DNA of 64,000 nucleotides from Gemmatimonadota bacterium. GTDB taxonomy: Bacteria; Gemmatimonadota; Gemmatimonadetes; Gemmatimonadales; Gemmatimonadaceae. The position numbers and the translations under genes were made by a program. The notes below the pieces were generated by a model. That model did no database searches. It worked only from the letters and a program-made list of their open reading frames with translations, and was not told the DNA's origin. The DNA is taken from NCBI GenBank assembly GCA_021413975.1, contig JAIOPJ010000036.1, positions 54,412 through 118,411 on the forward strand, read 5' to 3'. Positions 25,507 to 33,020 of the stretch are shown piece by piece (position 1 is the stretch's first letter; each line of letters starts with the position of its first letter).

Positions 25507-26132
25507 AGCATCGCGAACGCCTCGGGCTCGGTGCGCTGCTCGCATTCGTCGTCGCCGCACCGATCGTCGCGGGCGTCGCGGTGTACCGCGCGGTGCCGGA
25601 GGCACATGCGGCAGGCACGCCATGGTACTCGCTCGCGGCCGACTCGTCGCACGGTGACTCGGCGGCCTTCGCCTCGCTGCCCGCCGGACTCATGGCGTTG
25701 CTCGACGTGCGCGACGCCATCGCCGACGGGCGCGGCACGCTGTCGCTGTACGAGTGCATCCAGATGGACGGAGAGGAATCGCATGATCTGCGTCGGCGCC
25801 TGCAGATGCGCTTCGCGGATTCGTCGGCGGCCGTGCTCTACGTCGTCGCCGACCGCCACAGCGGGACGCTCGAGCGCGTCGAGTTCCTGCGCCGCACCCC
25901 GAGCGCGGGACAGCGCGGCTTCATCTGGGACCGCACACGCGATCGCACCACGTCGGCGTGGTGGTTCGAGTCGCCGCGCGGACTGGCACGCCGGGATGAA
26001 CGGGGAACGATCCCCCGGGGCAGCCCCGTGCCGCGCACCGTGCGCGCACTCGGTCGTCAGCTGCTGACGGTCCCCTGCGCCGACTCCTCGGCGAACTCGC
26101 CGACGAATCCGATCTCCGGCTCCAGGAACTGA
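25503..26132 (+). CDS. Hypothetical membrane-anchored or exported protein
   Basis: A 209-residue protein starting in an ATGA overlap with the beta-barrel gene. It has one N-terminal hydrophobic segment (about 8-30, LGLGALLAFVVAAPIVAGVAV), followed by a soluble domain of about 175 residues without a recognised motif. It has two cysteines. Its last 76 bp overlap the end of the convergent murB gene. Coupling with the beta-barrel gene suggests the two work together at the envelope. Confidence 0.65.
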   Translation: MKHRERLGLGALLAFVVAAPIVAGVAVYRAVPEAHAAGTPWYSLAADSSHGDSAAFASLPAGLMALLDVRDAIADGRGTLSLYECIQMDGEESHDLRRRLQMRFADSSAAVLYVVADRHSGTLERVEFLRRTPSAGQRGFIWDRTRDRTTSAWWFESPRGLARRDERGTIPRGSPVPRTVRALGRQLLTVPCADSSANSPTNPISGSRN

Positions 26133-27061
26133 TCGAAGCGCTGCGACACGGCGCGCTGGGCGAGACCGATCAGGGCACGCACGTCGGCCGCGGTCGCGCC
26201 ACCGAGGTTCACCATGATGTTGGCGTGGATGTGCGAGATCTGGGCTCCGCCGATCCGGTGTCCCTTGAGCCCGCACTGATCGATCAGCCGGCCGGCGCCC
26301 ACGCCCTCGATCTTCTTGAAGACCGACCCGGCGCTCGGATGATACTCGAGCCAGGGATGCCGCGAGCCGCGCCAGGAGAGGTTCTCCTGCATGGTGCGAT
26401 GCAACGTCGCGGGATCACCGGCCGCGAGCGCGAAGGTCACGGCGAGGGCGACCTCGCCGCTCGTGTGCAGGCGGGAGACGTCGTAGCCGAAGTGCATCTC
26501 GGCCCGCGTGGCCCGCGAGCGCGACCCGTCCGCCCCGAGGAGTTCGACGGACTCCACGACCTCCTCGATGAACATCGTCCGCGCGCGCTCGGGAGCCGGG
26601 GAGAGGAAATGGAGATTCTGCCAGACCGCGCCGCCGACGGTGCTCGGGATCCCCACATAGTGCTCCAGGCCGGCCCACCCACCGGCCACGCAATGCCGGA
26701 TGAGGTCGGCGACGAGCACGCCGCTCTCGGCGCGCACGCGACCGCCGCCCAGGTCGCTCACCTCCCGCGCCGCGTTGCGTACGACCAGACCGCGGAAGCC
26801 GAGGTCCCCCACGAGGATGTTGGCGCCGAGCCCGAGCACGAAGACGGGCACGCCTGCCCCTCGTGCGGCCGTGATGGCGCTGGCGAGTTCGCCGGCCGTG
26901 GTGGCATCGTACAGCACGTCCGCGGGACCACCGATGCGGAACGTGGTGTATGGAGCGAGTGGTTCGCTCAGGCGGAGCCGGGAGGCTCCCAACGCCGGTG
27001 CCAGGGCCGCAGCGATCTCCTGCGGCGACGGGTGCCGGTCACTCGAACGCGACGGATGCAT
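26057..27061 (-). CDS. murB: UDP-N-acetylenolpyruvoylglucosamine reductase
   Basis: An FAD enzyme that makes UDP-MurNAc for peptidoglycan. It has 334 residues. The FAD-binding part shows YTTFRIGGPADVL (about 45-57) and LGLGANILVGDLGFRGLVV. The catalytic Ser is in AGSVFKKIEG and the C-terminal Glu in LEPEIGFVG. The fold fits the type II (Bacillus-like) form. The ATG at 27061 lies only 3 bp from the ATG of the divergent M16 gene, so each promoter must lie inside the other's coding region or the transcripts are leaderless. The 3' end overlaps the preceding gene. Confidence 0.96.
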   Translation of the reverse strand: MHPSRSSDRHPSPQEIAAALAPALGASRLRLSEPLAPYTTFRIGGPADVLYDATTAGELASAITAARGAGVPVFVLGLGANILVGDLGFRGLVVRNAAREVSDLGGGRVRAESGVLVADLIRHCVAGGWAGLEHYVGIPSTVGGAVWQNLHFLSPAPERARTMFIEEVVESVELLGADGSRSRATRAEMHFGYDVSRLHTSGEVALAVTFALAAGDPATLHRTMQENLSWRGSRHPWLEYHPSAGSVFKKIEGVGAGRLIDQCGLKGHRIGGAQISHIHANIMVNLGGATAADVRALIGLAQRAVSQRFDQFLEPEIGFVGEFAEESAQGTVSS

Positions 27062-27064
27062 AGG

Positions 27065-28501
27065 ATGCGCGTAATCAACCCGCGGTGGCGCCTTGTCGCC
27101 AGCCGCTCCCTCCGGCGCGGCGCGGCACTCGCGTTCGCGTGCTCGCTCGCGGCCCCGCAGCTGGCGACGCCGTTGCGGGCGCAGCGCGCCGAGCTCGAGC
27201 GCACGATCCGCCAGCGCGTCCTCCCCAACGGGCTCGAGGTGATCGTCGTCCCGGGCGGCGGCGTGCCGATCGCGACCGTGGAACTCGTGGTCCGCAATGG
27301 CGCGTTCACGCAGACGCCCGAGTACGCCGGGCTCGCGCATCTGTTCGAGCACATGTTCTTCAAGGCCAACGACCGCTACCCGCGGCCCGACGAGTTCATG
27401 GACCGCGCGGCCTCGCTCGGGGCCGCGTTCAACGCGACGACGCGCGAGGAACTGGTCAGCTACTACCTGACGGTGGTCGCCGACTCGGTCGAGGGCGGGA
27501 TGCAGTTCCTGGACGCCGCCTTGCGAGGCGCCCAGTTCCGCGAGGACGAGCTGCGCCGCGAGAAGGTCGTGGTGCTCGGTGAATACGACCGCGCCGAGTC
27601 GTCGCCGTACTTCCGGCTCGACGAGCGGATCGGGCACCAGCTCTGGGGTTCGTTCTGGAGCCGGAAGAACACGATCGGCGACCGCGCGGTGATCACGAGC
27701 GTGACACCGGAGCAGATGCGCACGATCCGGGACCTCTACTACATCCCCAACAACTCGGCGCTCATCGTGGCCGGCGACGTCGACCCGGAGCGGGTCTTCG
27801 CGAGCGCGGAGCGCACGTTCGGCGACTGGGCGCGCGGCGAGGACCCGTTCAAGCGCTCACCGATCCCGACGGTCGAGCCGCTGCGGGAGAGCCGCGGCGT
27901 GATCGTCGAGGAGGCGGTGAATGCGGTCACGGTCCAGATCCAATGGCACGGTCCCGGCGCGAGTGCGGATCAGGCCGCGACGTTCGCGGCGGACGTCTAC
28001 TCCGACGTGCTCAACCAGCCGACGTCGCGATTCCAGCGGCGCCTGGTGGAGACCGGGCTCTGGCAGGGCATCGGCGTCAACTACTACACGCTCAATCATG
28101 TCGGCCCCATCACGGTCTCGGGTCAGACCACGCCGGACAAGCTGCGCGAGGCGCTCAAGGCGCTCGAGACCGAACTCGCCGCCACGCTCGAACCCGGATA
28201 CTTCACGGCAGAGGAGCTCGAGTCGGTGAAGGCCAATCGCGCCGTCACCACCGCATTCGGGCAGGAGCGCGCATCCGAGAACGCGCACACGATCGGCTTC
28301 TGGTGGAGCGTGATCGGGCTCGACTATCACCTCAGGTACATCGACGAAATGGCCAAGCAGACACCGCGCCAACTGCAGGACTACGCGCGCCGCTACATCG
28401 TCGGCAAGCCACGCATCACCGGGGTGATGCTCCCGGAGGGGGAGAAGGCGCGGCTCAAGCTCACCGAGCAGGAGCTCGCCGGCCGCGGGGTGACCCCATG
28501 A
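27065..28501 (+). CDS. M16-family zinc peptidase, catalytic subunit
   Basis: A 478-residue exported peptidase of the M16 (insulinase/MPP) family. A signal peptide (about 1-40, ending PLRAQ) is followed by the inverted zinc motif HLFEH at residues 92-96, with the third ligand Glu near 173 (VLGEYDR). The two-domain M16B architecture is visible to the end. An ATG 9 bp upstream (27056) is also in frame. The next gene is an M16 homologue without the motif and overlaps by ATGA, so the two probably form a periplasmic heterodimer that degrades peptides. Confidence 0.93.
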   Translation: MRVINPRWRLVASRSLRRGAALAFACSLAAPQLATPLRAQRAELERTIRQRVLPNGLEVIVVPGGGVPIATVELVVRNGAFTQTPEYAGLAHLFEHMFFKANDRYPRPDEFMDRAASLGAAFNATTREELVSYYLTVVADSVEGGMQFLDAALRGAQFREDELRREKVVVLGEYDRAESSPYFRLDERIGHQLWGSFWSRKNTIGDRAVITSVTPEQMRTIRDLYYIPNNSALIVAGDVDPERVFASAERTFGDWARGEDPFKRSPIPTVEPLRESRGVIVEEAVNAVTVQIQWHGPGASADQAATFAADVYSDVLNQPTSRFQRRLVETGLWQGIGVNYYTLNHVGPITVSGQTTPDKLREALKALETELAATLEPGYFTAEELESVKANRAVTTAFGQERASENAHTIGFWWSVIGLDYHLRYIDEMAKQTPRQLQDYARRYIVGKPRITGVMLPEGEKARLKLTEQELAGRGVTP

Positions 28502-29895
28502 TCCGCCGTCTGATGCTGCTCGCGGGCCTCGCGCTCGCGAGCCCCACGTTGCTCCGGGCACAGGCGACGACACAACCGGAGAAGACGTCGCGCCCGCAGG
28601 AGAAGGGGCCCAAGCGCCCGGCGGTGACCGCCGTCGCTCCCGTGGTCGCCGTCGCACACGATTCGACGACGTCGCGCTTCGTCGTCGACGGCATCACGGT
28701 CATCCAGCGGCGGACGAACACCAACCTCTTCGTCGCCAACCTCTATCTGCTCGGCGGCGTCGCGCTGGCCACGCCACAGACCGCGGGCCTCGAGCCGATG
28801 CTGCTCGAGGTCACCGAACGCGGGACGAAGAAGTATCCGGGCGAGGAGCTCCGTCGCGCGATGTCGCGGACCGGCAGCGAGATCGGCGTCGCGGCCACGG
28901 ACGACTACACCGTCTACGGGCTGCGCACGACCACCGATCGCATCGACTCGACCTGGAGCATCTATGCCGATCGGCTGCTCAACCCGACTCTCACGCCGGC
29001 GGATTTCGCGTTCGTGCGCGAGAACCGCGTGGCCGCCCTGCAGCAGCGGGAGGACGACGCGGACGCACAGCTCGAGTACCTCGCCGACAGCGTGGCGTTC
29101 GTCGGCTACCCGTACGCGCTCTCGGCGGTGGGCACCGACCGCTCCCTCGCGTCGATCACGCTCGACCAGTTGAAGGAGTTCCACCGCACGCAGTTCGTCC
29201 GGTCGCGGATGATGCTCGTGGTGGTCGGCGACATCCCGCGCGAGCGGCTGGAGCGACTCGTGCACTCGACGTTCGGCACCCTGCCGGCCGGGGCGTACTC
29301 GTGGAAGGTGCCCGAGCCCCTCGGTCCGCGCGCCGGTTCGACCGTGCACGTCGTCTCTCGACGGCTGCCGACGAACTACATCCTCGGCTGGTGGAGCGGG
29401 CCGAGCGCCGGCGCCGCCGACGTCCCGGCCCTGCGGGTCGCCACCGCGATCCTGCAGGGGCGGCTCTTCGCCGAGGTGCGGTCGCGCCGCAACCTGACGT
29501 ACGCGGTGGAGGCCCGGTTCCGCGACCGCGCGGTCACGTCGGGCGGTCTGTACGTCACCACCACCCGCCCCGACGAGACGCTCCGCGTGATGCGGGAGCA
29601 GGTGCAGGGCCTGCAGCAGGAGCTGATCCCGACGAAGGCGTTGGCGCCGCTCGTGCAGCAGTTCATCACCGAGTACTTCCTCGACAACGAGACCTCGGGC
29701 GCGCAGGCGGACTTCCTGGCGCGCGCGGAGCTGTATCGCGGGGACTATCGGGCCGGCGACCGGTTCGTGGCCGACCTGCGTGCCGTCACCGGCGAGGACG
29801 TGCAGCGCGTCGCCCGCGAGTGGATGCGCGACATCCGCTTCACGTACATCGGCAATCCGTCACAGGTGAACCGCTTCACGCTGATGGCGTTCTAG
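28498..29895 (+). CDS. M16-family peptidase homologue lacking the zinc motif (partner subunit)
   Basis: A 465-residue exported protein (signal MIRRLMLLAGLALASPTLLRAQ). The fold is M16: the C-terminal RRNLTYAVEARFRDR region corresponds to the conserved R..Y motif of the glycine-rich partner subunit. The position equivalent to HxxEH reads TAGLEPMLLEVTERG, so zinc cannot bind. This matches the alpha-MPP/inactive-subunit role in heterodimeric M16B enzymes, where the partner contributes to the substrate chamber. Confidence 0.9.
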   Translation: MIRRLMLLAGLALASPTLLRAQATTQPEKTSRPQEKGPKRPAVTAVAPVVAVAHDSTTSRFVVDGITVIQRRTNTNLFVANLYLLGGVALATPQTAGLEPMLLEVTERGTKKYPGEELRRAMSRTGSEIGVAATDDYTVYGLRTTTDRIDSTWSIYADRLLNPTLTPADFAFVRENRVAALQQREDDADAQLEYLADSVAFVGYPYALSAVGTDRSLASITLDQLKEFHRTQFVRSRMMLVVVGDIPRERLERLVHSTFGTLPAGAYSWKVPEPLGPRAGSTVHVVSRRLPTNYILGWWSGPSAGAADVPALRVATAILQGRLFAEVRSRRNLTYAVEARFRDRAVTSGGLYVTTTRPDETLRVMREQVQGLQQELIPTKALAPLVQQFITEYFLDNETSGAQADFLARAELYRGDYRAGDRFVADLRAVTGEDVQRVAREWMRDIRFTYIGNPSQVNRFTLMAF

Positions 29896-29937
29896 CGCGC
29901 CGCTACACTCCGCGCGCGCGGACTGTAGCGGCGCGCT
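29894..29937. terminator. Long stem-loop at the end of the M16 operon
   Basis: The perfect 14-bp arms AGCGCGCCGCTACA (29894-29907) and TGTAGCGGCGCGCT (29924-29937) overlap the stop codon of the M16 partner gene. The interior can pair further. It sits between convergent transcription units. Confidence 0.75.
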
Positions 29938-30044
29938 TGCCCGCGTAGAGCACGGTCCGCACGCAGTCGAGCAATCCACCGGCGGTGCGCTGCGCCGCGA
30001 TGCCGACCGGGCCGCCGCCTTTCGCGGAAGCAAGCGAGTCCAGG

Positions 30045-30806
30045 TCAAGCGTGGAAGAACTCCCGGGCCGCCGCGGCCAGCGCCTTGTTGGTGGCGATCG
30101 CGTGACCACCGAACGCGGTGCGCTCTCCATCGAGCGAGGTGAACACGCCCCCTGCCTCTTCGATGATGGGGAGGAAACAGGCCGCATCCCACGGATTGAT
30201 GATCGGGTCGACCATCACCTCGGCGCGGCCCGTCGCGACGAGCAGGTAACCGAAACAGTCGCCCCAACTGCGCGAGGTGGCGACCGCGTCCGCGAGCCGC
30301 GACCACGACGCACGTCGGGTCGCGACATCGAAGGTGCGGTCGTCGGTCACGAGCGCAGTGGCGCTGGCGAGCGCGCTGACCGCGTTGACCGCCGCCCGCC
30401 GTCCGTTCCACCAGCAGCCCTCGCCGGGCGCGGCGGCGATGATCTCGTTCACCGCGGGGAAGTACGCGCAGCCAGCGTGCACGCGATCCCCCTCGGCGAC
30501 CGCGATCAGCGTTCCCCAGAGCGGCACGCCGCGCACGAAGCTCTTGGTCCCGTCGATCGGATCGAGCAACCAGCGTCGGCCGCTCGTGCCGTCGCGCGCG
30601 CCGAACTCCTCGCCCAGGATCCCGTCGGCGGGGAAGCGTCGGGCGATCCAGTCGCGCGCCGCCTGCTCGGACGCGCGATCGGCGATCGTGACCGGCGAGC
30701 CGTCGCCCTTGGTCTCCACCGTGATCGCCGTGCGGTAGTGCGAGAGTGCGACGTCGCCGGCGAGGCGTGCGACCACCTGCACCGCCTCGAGGAGTGAGTC
30801 GCTCAT
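30045..30806 (-). CDS. Inositol monophosphatase-family phosphatase, probable histidinol-phosphatase HisN
   Basis: A 253-residue member of the IMPase superfamily. The metal-site motifs are GEEFG (about 64-68), LLDPIDGTKSFVRG (about 79-92) and NPWDAACFLPIIEEAGG (about 202-218). These Mg-dependent phosphatases act on inositol phosphate or, in the HisN clade, histidinol phosphate. It is the last member of an overlapping run with hisA and the hisF remnant, and its start overlaps that remnant's stop in ATGA. The his context favours the histidinol-phosphatase role. The sequence alone cannot exclude another substrate. Confidence 0.8.
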   Translation of the reverse strand: MSDSLLEAVQVVARLAGDVALSHYRTAITVETKGDGSPVTIADRASEQAARDWIARRFPADGILGEEFGARDGTSGRRWLLDPIDGTKSFVRGVPLWGTLIAVAEGDRVHAGCAYFPAVNEIIAAAPGEGCWWNGRRAAVNAVSALASATALVTDDRTFDVATRRASWSRLADAVATSRSWGDCFGYLLVATGRAEVMVDPIINPWDAACFLPIIEEAGGVFTSLDGERTAFGGHAIATNKALAAAAREFFHA

Positions 30807-31068
30807 GCGGCCACCTCGAGCACGGGCGACGCGACGCGCGCTTCGCGCGTGGCCGTGAGATCGCGGGAGGTGATCTCGTCGGCGCCTTCGACCTGGTGGC
30901 GTTCGGCCAAGGCCACCCCCTTGCCCCTGTCGCGCAGTCCGGTGAAGCTCACGCCTTCACCACGCATCCGTCCAGCACGTCGGCACGGCGGGTACCGAAC
31001 ATGGCGTCCACGCGGACGACGGTCTCCCAGATGCGATGCTCGCGCACCGCGAGGTCGGTCCTGTTCAT
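30803..31068 (-). pseudogene. hisF: hisF remnant: frameshifted and truncated N-terminal stub
   Basis: Two tiny coupled frames (31068-30949, 39 residues, and 30952-30803, 49 residues) together resemble the N-terminus of HisF, the cyclase subunit of imidazole glycerol phosphate synthase. The first ends VLDGCVVKA, like the HisF start LDVxxGRVVKG. The second reads SFTGLRDRGKGVALAERHQV then EGADEITSRDLTATREAR, like NFxxLRDxGDPVxLAxxYxxEGADELxFLDITAxxExR. The junction is explained by losing one G (AAGGCGTGA instead of AAGGGCGTGA). The remaining two thirds of the barrel are gone. The position between hisA and hisN is where hisF is expected. Confidence 0.78.
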
Positions 31069-31778
31069 GCGGAGAACTCCTCGGCCGCGACGCGCGGGTC
31101 GATCGCGCCGGTGTAGAGGGCCGTGCCGAGGACCACGGCGGCCACGTCGCGGTCCTCGAGATTGCGAAGGTCCTGCAGGGATCCGACGCCGCCCGACGCG
31201 ATCACCGGCCACGCCGAGCGCTGCACTGCTTCTTCGATCAACGGGAGATCGGTGCCCTGCATCCTGCCCTCCTTGTGCACGGCGGAGACGAGCAGGCCCG
31301 CCAGCGGGACTCCGTCGAGATCGGAGAGCAGGTCGGCCAGCCGGAGCTTCGTGCGGGAGGACCAGCCTCGCGCCACGATCTGCCGGTCGCGGACGTCGGC
31401 GGCGAGGATGATGCGCCCCGGGAAGAGCGCGGCCTGCTCGCCGAGCCACGCGGGCTCCTCGAGGCCACGCGAGCCGATGATCACACGGTCGGCCCCGTCG
31501 TCGAAGAGCGTGCGGATCGCATCGTCCGCGCACACTCCCCCACCCGCCTGGATGGGCAGTGTCGTGTCGCGCAACAGTTCGCGCACGATATCTCGGTTGT
31601 CGCCGCGGCCGGTGGCGGCGTCGAGGTCCACGACGTGCAACCGCGCGAAGCCGGCGGCTGCCCACCGGCGGGCGACGGCTACGGGATCATCGAATCGAAT
31701 CGACCCGGTGTCGTGGTCCCCTGCCGCGTGCTGCACGCAGTGCCGGTCGCGGAGATCGATGGCGGGAATGGCGAGCAT
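31065..31778 (-). CDS. hisA: HisA: phosphoribosyl-formimino-AICAR-phosphate isomerase
   Basis: A (beta/alpha)8 isomerase of histidine biosynthesis, 237 residues, in one uninterrupted frame. The catalytic Asp8 is in IPAIDLRD and the second Asp is in LAADVRDR. The phosphate-binding loops QAGGGVCADDAI, IASGGVGSLQDL and VLGTALYTG are intact. It begins with MLAIPAIDLRD and its stop overlaps the start of the hisF stub. Both genes for the next enzyme (hisH upstream, hisF downstream) are decayed, yet this gene looks functional. It could serve another enzyme copy elsewhere or carry an extra activity such as TrpF. Confidence 0.93.
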   Translation of the reverse strand: MLAIPAIDLRDRHCVQHAAGDHDTGSIRFDDPVAVARRWAAAGFARLHVVDLDAATGRGDNRDIVRELLRDTTLPIQAGGGVCADDAIRTLFDDGADRVIIGSRGLEEPAWLGEQAALFPGRIILAADVRDRQIVARGWSSRTKLRLADLLSDLDGVPLAGLLVSAVHKEGRMQGTDLPLIEEAVQRSAWPVIASGGVGSLQDLRNLEDRDVAAVVLGTALYTGAIDPRVAAEEFSA

Positions 31779-32239
31779 CGGCGATCCGGGGAAGTCAGGG
31801 TCTGTCGCGCCGGCGTCGTGGCGACACCGTGCAGGAGATGATCGAGGAAGCGCAGTCCTGGTCGCCTGCTCTTCTCAAGGTGGAACCGTGCACCCACGCA
31901 TGCACCACGCTGCACCGCCACCGCGCGGCGTAGTATGGCGTCACGAGACCGCTGGCGGCGAATTCGCTGCCGGTCCACGCCGCCGGCGAATACGCCCGGT
32001 CCCCGACCCGCGCCCCCGTCACTCTCGGCGAAGATGAGCTGAATGCCGCGACGGATGCCGGCGGTCGGACGCGAGGCCGGGATCGCGCATCGCTTCGCAA
32101 CACGGGCCGGCGAAAGGCGTTCGGCCGCCCCTCGGCCATGAACTCGGGGATGTCCTGCGTGGACGCCGCTCGCCTTGCAGGTCCTGCCAGTCTGGTGACC
32201 AGCGTGCGCTCGGACGAGGTGCGGACACCCAGTCCGGCG
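31779..32239 (-). pseudogene. hisH: hisH remnant: decayed IGP synthase glutaminase subunit
   Basis: Directly upstream of hisA, one minus-strand frame is open from 32239 but has no proper start and keeps pieces of HisH in order. GRGAAERLSPARVAKRCAI resembles the GVGAFxxAxxRL region. AGIRRGIQLIFAESDGG (about 32010-32062) aligns with LGICLGMQLLFEESEEG but has lost the catalytic Cys (ICLG to IRRG). ACVGARFHLEKSRRPGLRFL (about 31840-31900) matches the FHPEKS-GLRLL C-terminus. About 50 residues between these parts, including the YFVHS region, are missing. I interpret it as a pseudogene. No intact gene occupies this interval. Confidence 0.72.
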
Positions 32240-32330
32240 TCAGCAGGAAGGGAGCAGGTGGTCCGGCCCGACGATGCCAAGGGGAACATGGGAGCCACCG
32301 GAGGCGTTAGGAATTTGCATTCCCGCCCGA

Positions 32331-32348
32331 TTGTGAATATTTTCACAA
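32331..32348. promoter_or_regulatory. CRP/FNR-family type palindrome upstream of the cupredoxin gene
   Basis: TTGTGAATATTTTCACAA is a palindrome with perfect 7-bp arms and contains TGTGA-N6-TCACA, the CRP-type core. It lies 64 bp before the cupredoxin ATG, in an AT-rich segment. This suggests control by a CRP/FNR-superfamily regulator. Confidence 0.55.
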
Positions 32349-32411
32349 ACTGTGGGGAAACCCGCGGATCCTATCTCACAAACACTCTGTTCGGCCTGGA
32401 GGCTTTCAGCA

Positions 32412-32909
32412 ATGCAGTTCAAGGGTCTTACGCTCGTCACGAGCGCGTTCGTCTTCGCCGCCTGCGGTGGCGGTGAGCCCAAGCCGGCCGCCGAGGCCAC
32501 CCCGGCTCCGATGGCCGAAACGGCTGCCCCGGCGCCCGCCGCTGGCGCTGCGACGATGGCTCCGGCCACCGGCGCCACGGTTGAAGTGAAGATGGTCGGC
32601 GACGACAAGGGTTTCCGCTTCGAGCCCGCTAACCTCACCATCAAGAGCGGCGACGCCGTGAAGTTCGTCTTCGTCTCTGGCGGTCCCCACAACGTCGCGT
32701 TCGACGGCTCGACGCTCGCGGCTGACGTCAAGGCACAGCTCGACGCGAACTTCGGTTCCGAGCGCATGGCCGAGCTCAACTCGAACATGTACATGGCGGT
32801 CGGCCAGGGCATCACGATTTCGTTCGCGAAGATCCCGGCCGGTACGTACAACTTCAATTGCACGCCGCACCTCGCGATGGGCATGAAGGGCGTGCTCACC
32901 GTCCAGTAA
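32412..32909 (+). CDS. Plastocyanin/azurin-like blue copper lipoprotein
   Basis: A 165-residue exported electron-transfer protein. The lipobox FAAC puts lipidation at Cys18, and an Ala/Pro-rich linker runs to about residue 55. The cupredoxin domain has type 1 copper ligands His93 (GGPHNVAF), Cys150, His153 and Met158 (NFNCTPHLAMGMKG) with plastocyanin spacing. This implies a membrane-tethered periplasmic electron carrier. A CRP/FNR-type palindrome sits upstream and a strong hairpin follows, so it is probably a single-gene unit responding to respiratory conditions. Confidence 0.95.
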   Translation: MQFKGLTLVTSAFVFAACGGGEPKPAAEATPAPMAETAAPAPAAGAATMAPATGATVEVKMVGDDKGFRFEPANLTIKSGDAVKFVFVSGGPHNVAFDGSTLAADVKAQLDANFGSERMAELNSNMYMAVGQGITISFAKIPAGTYNFNCTPHLAMGMKGVLTVQ

Positions 32910-32952
32910 CATCCCCGCGCGAGTGACCGTGCGCGGGCACTGACCACAGGGG

Positions 32953-32983
32953 GCGGGCGGCGAGGAGTTTCCTCGCCGCCCGC
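32953..32983 (+). terminator. Terminator after the cupredoxin gene
   Basis: 13-bp perfect arms GCGGGCGGCGAGG / CCTCGCCGCCCGC with loop AGTTT, followed by TTCGCATT. Confidence 0.75.
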
Positions 32984-33020
32984 TTCGCATTCCGGTCCTT
33001 GGCGGCGATACTTCAAGAGA

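Noticed and set aside
29938..30044. Possible coding remnant between the M16 terminator and hisN (LDLDSLASAKGGGPVGIAAQ on the minus strand)
   Set aside because: It runs into the terminator hairpin and out of frame into hisN, and I cannot match it to any protein.
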